Shown: one piece after another, positions 35,754-42,522 of the stretch
Layout of the letters: every line of letters begins with the position of its first letter
Position numbering within the stretch: the stretch's first letter is position 1
NCBI GenBank assembly: GCA_016712285.1
Contig: JADJRK010000001.1
Span: forward strand, 4,030,001 to 4,094,000
Length of the DNA stretch: 64,000 nucleotides
Reading direction: 5' to 3'
From: Planctomycetota bacterium
Lineage (GTDB): Bacteria; Planctomycetota; UBA8742; UBA2392
Made by a program: the position numbers and the translations under genes
Notes under the pieces: model-generated
Databases searched by the model: none
Told to the model about the DNA's origin: nothing
Seen by the model: only the letters and a program-made list of their open reading frames with translations

Positions 35754-36545
35754 CTATTGGGCCCACTTGGGTTTGCGCTTTTCCAGAAATGCACCGATGC
35801 CTTCTTTGCATTCGTCGGTGCTGCGGGCCATCGCGTTCATGTCGCTCGCCCACACCAGCGCTTCTTCTGTGCCCATTTCGTGAAGCCGCCAGAACATGCG
35901 CTTGACCGTGGCCATCGCCTGCGGCGCGTTGCCGTGCAGCATCTTGGCCATCGCGTGAATCGTGGCGTCGAGGTCGGCTTGCACGACCACTTTCGTGACA
36001 AGTCCGAGCCGGTGGGCCTCGTCCGCGTCAATCGTGCGCGCCGACAGGCACAGGTCGCGTGCGTTGCGTTCGCCAATCTGGTGGGTCAGCAGCACCATGA
36101 CAATCGCCGGGATGAAGCCAATCTTCACCTCCGGGTAGCCGAAGGTCGCCTCACGCGTGGCCACCACGAAGTCGCAGCAGGTTGCGAGGCCGCAGCCGCC
36201 GGCCAGCGCAGCGCCATGCACCACGGCGATGGTCGGCTTGGGAAATGAGTACAGCTTGACGAAGAAGTCGCGCAGCTTGTGCGAATTCTTCTGGTTGTCG
36301 TGCACAGTGGCCGTTTGCAGCCCCTGGATCTCTGCCAAGTCGGCGCCGGCGCAGAACACGGGCCCATTGCCGCGGATGAACACGCTGCGAATCGCGTCGT
36401 TGTGGCGCAGGCCATCCAGCTCGGTGCTCAGCACGTCCACGAGCTCGCCGCTCAGCGCGTTGCGCTTGTCAGGCCGGTTCAGGCGTATCGTGGCGGCGCC
36501 CAGCTCGTCATCGACTTCAATCTTGATTGCGTCAAAACCGCTCAT
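35754..36545 (-). CDS. Enoyl-CoA hydratase/isomerase family, probable methylglutaconyl-CoA hydratase
   Basis: 263 residues of the crotonase fold: LNRPDKRNALS, the oxyanion segment FCAGADLAEIQG, and HGAALAGGCGLATCCDFVVATREATFGYPEVKIGFIPA with the catalytic Glu region. Its ATG overlaps the stop of the HMG-CoA lyase gene (ATGA), indicating a co-translated pair. The pairing with HMG-CoA lyase points to leucine degradation, where this enzyme would hydrate 3-methylglutaconyl-CoA. The carboxylase subunits of that pathway are not in the window. Confidence 0.82.
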   Translation of the reverse strand: MSGFDAIKIEVDDELGAATIRLNRPDKRNALSGELVDVLSTELDGLRHNDAIRSVFIRGNGPVFCAGADLAEIQGLQTATVHDNQKNSHKLRDFFVKLYSFPKPTIAVVHGAALAGGCGLATCCDFVVATREATFGYPEVKIGFIPAIVMVLLTHQIGERNARDLCLSARTIDADEAHRLGLVTKVVVQADLDATIHAMAKMLHGNAPQAMATVKRMFWRLHEMGTEEALVWASDMNAMARSTDECKEGIGAFLEKRKPKWAQ

Positions 36546-37456
36546 GCCGGCACTCCGTTTCCGTTCGCGCTGAACTTGCGCGAAAGCTCCTGCGCCTCTG
36601 CCGCGCAGTCCAGCAGTCTATCGACCGAGTAAGGCGTGTCGTGCCCCAACCGCTTCAATAACGGAATCAACTGCAGCGTGTCCATGTTGCCCACCAGCTC
36701 ATCCTCGGCAAACGGGCACCCGCCGATGCCGCCAATGGCGCTGTCGAACAGCCGGCACCCGGCATCCAGCGCGCTTTGCACTTTCGCCTGCATCGTGGCA
36801 GGCGTTGCGTGCAGGTGCACGCCCAGTTGCACACCGGGCACGGCGGCCCTGACCGCGGCAAAGGTCTCGCCGACTTGTGGCGCGGTCGCCACGCCCACAG
36901 TGTCGGCCAGTTGCACGGTCACGGCGCCCAGGTCAACGGCACGGCGCGCAAACTCGATCACGCGTTTCGCCTCGTGGTGCTCGCCGTAGGGGTTGCCGAA
37001 CGCCATGCTCAGGTACACGACCAGCTCGATCTTCTGTGACCGGCACAGCTCGCTCATCGCCGTCAGCTCGGCCCACGCTTCGTCGAGGCCCTTGTTGGTG
37101 TTGCGCTGCTGGAACGTCTCGTTGACGCTCATCGGAAACCCGGCTGCATGAATGCGCCGGCCGCCGACATGGCCGAACTTGTGATTCGCGGCCACAATGC
37201 CCTCAACGCCGCGCAGGTTGGCCACAATCGCGATCAGGTACAGGCCCGGCGCGGTCTTCATGTTCTCGAACACGACCGCGGTGTCCGCCATCTGGGGCAC
37301 CGCTTTGGGGCTGACGAAACTGCCAAAGTCGATGCGCCGCACGCCCGCCTGGATCAAGCGGTTCATGTAGGCGATCTTGCGGTCGGTCGGAATGAACTTG
37401 GGCAAGCCTTGAAAGGCGTCGCGCGGGCATTCCGTGAGCGTAATCATGTCGGCCAT
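36542..37456 (-). CDS. Hydroxymethylglutaryl-CoA lyase
   Basis: 304 residues from MADMITLTECPRDAFQG; the extra upstream codons have no family match. It is a DRE-TIM barrel enzyme (ECPRD in place of the usual E-(V/S)-x-RDG start), with GVRRIDFGSFVSPKAVPQMAD, LADTVGVA, VHLHAT (metal-binding His pair) and the catalytic loop GGCPFAEDELVGN. It cleaves HMG-CoA to acetyl-CoA and acetoacetate as the last step of leucine breakdown. It is translationally coupled to the enoyl-CoA hydratase gene downstream. Confidence 0.85.
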   Translation of the reverse strand: MADMITLTECPRDAFQGLPKFIPTDRKIAYMNRLIQAGVRRIDFGSFVSPKAVPQMADTAVVFENMKTAPGLYLIAIVANLRGVEGIVAANHKFGHVGGRRIHAAGFPMSVNETFQQRNTNKGLDEAWAELTAMSELCRSQKIELVVYLSMAFGNPYGEHHEAKRVIEFARRAVDLGAVTVQLADTVGVATAPQVGETFAAVRAAVPGVQLGVHLHATPATMQAKVQSALDAGCRLFDSAIGGIGGCPFAEDELVGNMDTLQLIPLLKRLGHDTPYSVDRLLDCAAEAQELSRKFSANGNGVPA

Positions 37457-37531
37457 TGTCAGAGCATACGGCAAGTCAAGGCACGCAGGCAACCCGTTCC
37501 CATGGGCATGCGCTTTCGGCACAATACAAAC

Positions 37532-37837
37532 ATGGCCAACGACAACTTTTCATCCCTGCTCAGCAGCACGCTGGTGATGGAGATCGACGCCTTCATCCAT
37601 CGCAACGGCGGCGATTATGCTGCATGGGTGGTCGGCATGACCGCTGATGCCGACACCGCGCTCAAGGCCCATGGCGTAGATCGGGCCAAGCACAAGGTCT
37701 TCACGCTCAACGCGCTGACCGACAAGCGCGCCGGTTCCGTGGTTGGCTACTTCGCCGCAAAGGGTTGCGTCGCCGGCCGCGAAGAAGATTCCGGCTTTCT
37801 TTACTGCTACCGGCGCGCGTTCAACACCACTCCCTGA
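37532..37837 (+). CDS. Small hypothetical protein (101 aa)
   Basis: It begins MANDNFSSLLSSTLVMEIDAFIHRNGGDYAAWVVG and contains KHKVFTLNALTDKRAGSVVGYFAAKGC. The predicted fold is mixed alpha/beta with no signal or membrane segment. No family recognised. The start is the ATG after an A-rich stretch; longer in-frame versions overlap the lyase gene antisense. It is divergent from the leucine pair. Confidence 0.5.
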   Translation: MANDNFSSLLSSTLVMEIDAFIHRNGGDYAAWVVGMTADADTALKAHGVDRAKHKVFTLNALTDKRAGSVVGYFAAKGCVAGREEDSGFLYCYRRAFNTTP

Positions 37838-37915
37838 GCAATTCTTCAACGAATCCGGCGCCCGCGCGTTCCATGGTTGTCGTTTCTCAACCAAAACGCC
37901 CGCCGGAGATTCCCC

Positions 37916-39232
37916 ATGTCGCCACGCATTGCATTGCCTGTCCTGCTGCTCCTCTGCGCCACCGGCCTGAGCGCCCAACGCTGGAGCCAGCCGAAATCAA
38001 ACGTCACGGGCGAGGCCTGCCCCGAGCTGCTGCTCGAAGAAGAAATGGTGCAGGGCCCCAAGCTGACCCAGGACGACTTCGACGGCAAAGTCGTCTTCTT
38101 CATGTTCTATCGCCGCGACTGCCAGGGCTGCGAGACCATCGCCATGCCGCGGCTGCAAAAGCTGTGGGAGCGTTACAAAGACAGCAAGTGCGTGCTGGTG
38201 CTGGCGATCAACACGGCGTTTGACAAAGAAACCTACCCCTACCTCGCCGATGTCGAACAGACGCGCGAGCACCTGAAACGCATGCGCTGGGAAATGCCCG
38301 TCGCGCGCGACTTTGACGAACTTTCGTATGAGCTGTTCGAACTCGACGAAGAGGTCGGCACCCCGCAAGCCGTCATCGTTGACCAGCACGGCACCGTGCG
38401 CGACCACGACTGGTACTCAGCCGAGCCGGAATGGGAACACCTTGAGGCGACCTTTGAACGCCTCTCGGCAAACCTGAACTGTGACTGCCACGTCAAGCCG
38501 CGCGAAGTCACGCGCGCCTGCCGCGGCTCGTTCGACGCCTTCGAAGAGGGCGACTACACCAAGGCGTGGGACGAAGCCGACGCCGTGGACAAGTCGCTGG
38601 TGTCAGGCGACGACGACCGCAAAGACGCCAAGTACATGAAAGAGTTCGTAGAAAACCTGGCGCGCAAGAAGATGCAGCGCATCGAGCATAACTTCTACTA
38701 CGACCCGATAGATGCCTTGGATCGCGCCAAGCCGGTGCTCGACAAGTTCAAGGGCGTGCCCGGCGTAAGCAAGTTCAGCGCCCGCATCGAAGAATGGGCA
38801 AAGTCCGGCATGTTGGAGGATTTCGTCAAGGCCCGCGACGAGCTGGAGAAGATTGACTCAGAGTTCGGCGAGATCACGAAAAAGGGCGGCGTCACAGACG
38901 ACGCCAAGGCGCAGTACCTCAAGAAGCTCGAGGGCATTGCCGAAAAATCAGGCAACAACGCGATCGGCGCCCGGGCCCGTAACCGCATCGGCACCGTCAG
39001 CGGCAAGGCACAGCCGGCGCTGACACGCGGCAACAGGGGCGGCGGCGACACAGCCAAGGCAGGCCCAACCCGCAATTCCGGAAGCGCCAAGCCCGGCGCC
39101 GACAGCGGCAGCAAGAGCCGCGTAGGCTCGTCCGGATCAAGCAAGCCGGAAACCCGCAACGCCACGCCCCGCGCCAAGACCGACATGCGAGCCACCCGCA
39201 GCTCCCGCAGCAAAGTAAAGTCAGGCGGCTAA
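37916..39232 (+). CDS. Exported thioredoxin-fold protein with basic Ser/Gly-rich tail
   Basis: 438 residues from the ATG preceded by GGAG. Signal peptide ends GLSA/QR. Residues about 30-165 form a thioredoxin/TlpA-like domain: VVFFMFYRRDCQGCETIAMPRL carries the CxxC pair and VGTPQAVIVDQHG the cis-Pro region. A helical acidic middle part (170-360) contains FVENLARKKM and long charged helices. The last ~75 residues are Gly/Ser/Lys/Arg-rich and low in complexity. Likely a periplasmic redox or scaffolding protein; the partner is unknown. Confidence 0.72.
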   Translation: MSPRIALPVLLLLCATGLSAQRWSQPKSNVTGEACPELLLEEEMVQGPKLTQDDFDGKVVFFMFYRRDCQGCETIAMPRLQKLWERYKDSKCVLVLAINTAFDKETYPYLADVEQTREHLKRMRWEMPVARDFDELSYELFELDEEVGTPQAVIVDQHGTVRDHDWYSAEPEWEHLEATFERLSANLNCDCHVKPREVTRACRGSFDAFEEGDYTKAWDEADAVDKSLVSGDDDRKDAKYMKEFVENLARKKMQRIEHNFYYDPIDALDRAKPVLDKFKGVPGVSKFSARIEEWAKSGMLEDFVKARDELEKIDSEFGEITKKGGVTDDAKAQYLKKLEGIAEKSGNNAIGARARNRIGTVSGKAQPALTRGNRGGGDTAKAGPTRNSGSAKPGADSGSKSRVGSSGSSKPETRNATPRAKTDMRATRSSRSKVKSGG

Positions 39233-39463
39233 CCGCCCCGCAAGAGTGAACGCCAGACCAGCGATCAACAAAGCCGTCCGGCCCCGCGCGCAAACGCGGG
39301 GCCGAACTGCGCTTCCCAATACTCGCGTCGGACAGCCGAGGCCACGGCCGAGAATGCAGCCTTTCGCCGGTTGCCAATTCGCCTACGTTGCCGGTGGTCA
39401 GAAGCGCGGCGCTCAAGTCAAGAAACACGGTTTCGGTGTGGGGCGCCCATGCAGGCGAACCAC
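39233..39463. other. Gene-free remnant next to repeat copy 1
   Basis: About 230 bases with no credible frame. On the minus strand, the frame leaving repeat copy 1 stops at 39418. It occupies the position where copies 2 and 3 carry passenger genes, so it may be a cassette whose contents were lost. Confidence 0.4.
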
Positions 39464-39659
39464 AAGGGGGACAGGCACCTCCGCTGCGCTGCGGTGCCAG
39501 TCCCGGGGCCCGCCTGGTCCTCGTGGCGGAATCGGTGGACCGTGGTTACGCCGTTGGTGGCCAGCTCGTGCACCAGTGAAGCCATGCCCTTGCCGTAGAT
39601 GTACTGCACCGAGCCCGTCTCGGTGTCCTCATCATCATAACGGATTTCGCCGGCCTTGG
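39464..39659 (-). repeat. RHS-core-like direct repeat, copy 1 (degenerate)
   Basis: Shares about 90 percent of its bases with copies 2 and 3. On the minus strand the frame reads GSVQYIYGKGMASLVHELAT, then NGVTTVHRFRHEDQAG and breaks down. The Y-x-Y-G...NG.TT.H...HEDQ pattern resembles the 3' part of RHS/YD-repeat cores. One edge carries GGGGGACAGGCACC. Confidence 0.65.
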
Positions 39660-39747
39660 ATCACTGTCATCACCGCCCCGGAAGTCATCGGACCTTGCAA
39701 AGAGGGCATTCTCGGAAAGGCCAGAGAAGTGCCCTGTTGATTCAGAT

Positions 39748-40968
39748 CTACCGATTCAGGGTAAGGTCAACTGGTCGATCACCAAACGCCTCACTAATCT
39801 TTGCGCGGACGCTATTAAGCTCTGCCGCGTTTACATGAGACAAACCACTTACAAATACTTTAGTAACGACTTTTAGGTTCCCTATAATCAATAGTCCCTG
39901 AACCGTAGCTGCTGATGCCTCAAGCATTCTCAACGTTTCAAGTTTCGGTAACCGTGACGCAATCGCTATCAACGCGTCGTTCGCTAGCGACGGGCCGCTA
40001 ACCTCAAGTCGCCGCAACCGTTGAAGCTTCTCCAAGCCCGCAAGTTTGCTTGTAGTAATCGCTGGGAGGCTTGTAAACACGATAGACTCGCAGGCCATCG
40101 ACTTGCCCAGATCGTCGAAAAGCTCGCCAGTGAGATTGACGGAATTGTGCAGCTCCAAGTGTGTCAACGAAAGAGATTTTATCAACCGGCTCAGGGCGCT
40201 CTCGGTGACGCTACTGCCTAGAGTAAGAGCAAGAGACCTTAGCTTGCCACCTTCAAGATGGATAAGGTGAGCATCACCGATGCGCCCGCCTTTCAACGCG
40301 AGGGACACCAACTGTGGCGCACCAGCGAGCACCTCAATCTCCTCCTCATCTAACTGGAATGATCCTCTAAGCTCAAGTTCCCTGAGACCTTGTTGCGGCA
40401 GCCATAAGTTAAATGAATCTGGCAATGTGATTACATCCGCTAACAGTAGTCGCTTCAAGTTGCGAAGCCCCTTAAGTCCGCAAAAGGCCTTGCGGTCGAT
40501 GTCGGCGCAGTACCAGCACTCGAGGCGCTCCAGTTGCGAGAGGTCGGCAAACGCCTCCAGCCAACTCGAGTCAAAATTTGCTTGCGTCCGCACCTCGATT
40601 TCCACGGGTACCGAAGCACCACGCAAATTGCGAAGGTGCAAGGACGTGACTTGCCTCACTCGGTCTATGATCAGGCGCCTGAGTGACTTGAATCTGGTCA
40701 GATCCTCGGCCCAGGCTGCTGGTGCGTCCGGTACGCTGCAATCACATAGCCAGAGATCGGTAACACTGTCTCGGCTTGTGAGGTCGATAGCATTGAAGAG
40801 GACCGCCCATTCCACCGCATACAGCTTTACGCGCTTTCGGTTCATCAACTGAGTGGCGTCAGGCTTGTTCTGTACAACCGCCCAACTCTCTTCTGCTAAC
40901 TCTTCTGCGTGCAGAAAGGGCATAGGAAGCAGTATCAGGAAAGCAACTATCAATAGCGGAGTGTTCAT
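39748..40968 (-). CDS. Exported leucine-rich-repeat protein
   Basis: 406 residues. The start is the ATG after AGGGGGAT; upstream the frame runs into repeat copy 2. Signal peptide is MNTPLLIVAFLILLPMPFLHA. Residues about 85-380 are leucine-rich repeats of roughly 23-25 residues (LRRLIIDRVRQVTSLHL, LERLECWYCADIDRKAF, LKRLLLADVITLPDSF, LRELELRGSFQLDEEEIEVL). Base composition is visibly lower in GC than neighbours. Its placement between two RHS-like repeats suggests a passenger; LRR proteins are among known immunity types in polymorphic toxin systems, but this role is inferred. Confidence 0.72.
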   Translation of the reverse strand: MNTPLLIVAFLILLPMPFLHAEELAEESWAVVQNKPDATQLMNRKRVKLYAVEWAVLFNAIDLTSRDSVTDLWLCDCSVPDAPAAWAEDLTRFKSLRRLIIDRVRQVTSLHLRNLRGASVPVEIEVRTQANFDSSWLEAFADLSQLERLECWYCADIDRKAFCGLKGLRNLKRLLLADVITLPDSFNLWLPQQGLRELELRGSFQLDEEEIEVLAGAPQLVSLALKGGRIGDAHLIHLEGGKLRSLALTLGSSVTESALSRLIKSLSLTHLELHNSVNLTGELFDDLGKSMACESIVFTSLPAITTSKLAGLEKLQRLRRLEVSGPSLANDALIAIASRLPKLETLRMLEASAATVQGLLIIGNLKVVTKVFVSGLSHVNAAELNSVRAKISEAFGDRPVDLTLNR

Positions 40969-41098
40969 AATACTATCCCCCTGACGGCGGAATATCTTCG
41001 TTCTCGGGGTCGGAAACGGGGTCAGGCTACTTGTAGATGCCTTTACTGTACGGCTTTCTGGGTTGCGCTTCGTTTCTCCTGCTGCATTGGCGAATGAT

Positions 41099-41296
41099 AA
41101 AGGGGACAGGCACCTCCGCTGCGCTGCGGAGCCAGTCACCGCGCCCGCCTGGTCTTCGTGGCGGAAGCGGTGGATCGTGGTTACGCCGTTGGTTGCCAGC
41201 TCGTGCACCAGTGAACCCATGCCCTTGCCGTAGATGTACTGCACCGAGCCCGTCTCGGCGTCCTCATCATCATAACGGATTTCGCCGGCCTTGGCC
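41099..41296 (-). repeat. RHS-core-like direct repeat, copy 2
   Basis: Minus-strand translation NGEAKAGEIRYDDEDAETGS, VQYIYGKGMGSLVHELAT, NGVTTIHRFRHEDQAG, then continues open into the leader of the LRR gene without an evident toxin domain. It is flanked by AACGGGGTCAGG about 70 bases away. It is the best-preserved of the three copies. Confidence 0.65.
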
Positions 41297-41318
41297 TCGC
41301 CATTTCCGCCGCGTCACG

Positions 41319-41951
41319 TTACGGAATGTCCACTTGCACTCTGCAGGTTACATCGAAGCGCACTTCACATCGTGCAACCAACTCCACTTGCGATACATCC
41401 GACGTCTGCCGATACAACTCAGCAGTGCTGGATAAGACATCGCCGTGAGCTAGGAGTGGAATCGATAGCTGCGCCGGACTTTCCTGTTCGGGAATGCCAT
41501 CGCGCCACGCCAGAAGCTCTCTCAGGTACGCAGCATCTACTTGCATGGTAGTTGTAGATACCTGCCCGCTGTGGTAATGCACCCGCACAACTGCGGAGTA
41601 CTTGTACTCCGAGTCCTGAAGATCGACATCCCCGACTGATGGGACAAGTAGCAGGTTCAAGTTTTTCACGGCGGGTCTGTTGTCGATGAAGTAGACCGGC
41701 AGCCAAACACTTTGTTGTGCAGACGCGTCTTGCCATTCAACGTCGAAATCAATGAGGAACATACTCAGCGGCTCGGAGGACTCGTACACTGGGCTCGTTC
41801 TACACGACTCATGGATGCGGCAGTATTTGGACAGTGGATGCAGCGCCACCCACATTAGCGCAAGCAGTAGTACCATGCCTACAAAGATTAGGGCATGTTG
41901 CCGACTCAGTCGGCGACGACGTTGCTCGCACCCCTCCTTTCGTGTATTCAT
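41319..41951 (-). CDS. Membrane-anchored protein of unknown function, possible cassette passenger
   Basis: 210 residues from MNTRKEGCEQRRRRLSRQHALIFVGMVLLLALMW: a basic cytosolic tip, one transmembrane helix (about 19-38), and an exported domain of about 165 residues rich in beta strands (MFLIDFDVEWQDASAQQSVWLPVYFIDNRP, YKYSAVVRVHYHSGQVSTTTMQVDAAYLREL). Three Cys near residues 44-55 could form a disulfide. The start overlaps the stop of the 79-residue tail-like ORF by four bases (ATGA), as toxin-immunity pairs often do. I do not recognise the family. Confidence 0.55.
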   Translation of the reverse strand: MNTRKEGCEQRRRRLSRQHALIFVGMVLLLALMWVALHPLSKYCRIHESCRTSPVYESSEPLSMFLIDFDVEWQDASAQQSVWLPVYFIDNRPAVKNLNLLLVPSVGDVDLQDSEYKYSAVVRVHYHSGQVSTTTMQVDAAYLRELLAWRDGIPEQESPAQLSIPLLAHGDVLSSTAELYRQTSDVSQVELVARCEVRFDVTCRVQVDIP

Positions 41952-42187
41952 TCGCAGTCCACGCCTTGGTTGGGCGGCCAGTACTTGACGTACTCTTCCC
42001 AACCCAGTTTTTCAAAAGGAACGACATCTTCGAGTGTGTGTCCCGCCACGCCTTTCCCGTAGCGAACAACACTTCCGTCACTTGGCTTCTCCCCTCTCGC
42101 GGTGTTCACCCTATCAGGTGTTCCAGCTCCTGCACCACTCTCTCTTGATGGAACGAAAACGGGGTCAATGATGAGGGGGGCAGGCAC
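41948..42187 (-). pseudogene. Remnant of a protein C-terminus (RHS-tip-like), frame-broken from repeat copy 3
   Basis: The frame reads MPAPLIIDPVFVPSRESGAG and ends VVPFEKLGWEEYVKYWPPNQ-GVDCE-stop. It has amino acid usage of a real C-terminus but no plausible N-terminus or ribosome-binding site of its own. The RHS-like frame of copy 3 reaches the same point in a different phase, so one frameshift would fuse them. Its stop overlaps the ATG of the membrane-anchored gene. I read it as a decayed toxin tip; no catalytic signature is identifiable. Confidence 0.4.
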
Positions 42188-42369
42188 CTCCGCTGCGCTG
42201 TGGAGCCAGTCCCCGCGCCCGCCTGGTTCTCATGGCGGAATCGGTGGACCGTGGTTACGCCGTTGGTTGCAAGCTCGTGCACCAGTGAACCCATGCCCTT
42301 GCCGTGGATGTACTGCACCGAGCCCGTCTCGGTGCCTTTGACATGATAACGGATGTTGCCGACCTTGGG
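42174..42369 (-). repeat. RHS-core-like direct repeat, copy 3
   Basis: Minus-strand frame NGRPKVGNIRYHVKGTETGS, VQYIHGKGMGSLVHELAT, NGVTTVHRFRHENQAG. It differs from copies 1 and 2 in the first 15 codons. A short AACGGGGTCAATGATGAGGG block precedes GGCAGGCACC at its lower edge. The 153 bases above it, up to the hydrolase start, hold no further recognisable gene. Confidence 0.62.
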
Positions 42370-42522
42370 CCTGCCATTTCTGATGCTCCTGTCCCGGTTC
42401 TGGTGGACCTGCATGGTGCTGGGTGCCTGGGCCGTGCAATCGTCCTCGTGCATGCCCGTTCGGGGGCGGGTTGCGGTGCCTCGTCTGTGCGCTATCTTGG
42501 CGGCTTGGGGCCTGGAGATGCG

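Noticed and set aside
38997..39740. Overlapping frames around the 39.2-39.7 kb gap
   Set aside because: They are composed of repeat copy 1 and the antisense of the low-complexity tail of the thioredoxin-fold gene, with no start signals.
39464..42369. Complete insertion sequence as explanation for the 195-bp repeats
   Set aside because: No transposase-like frame, no terminal inverted repeats and no target duplications could be found; the repeats encode RHS-like peptide instead.
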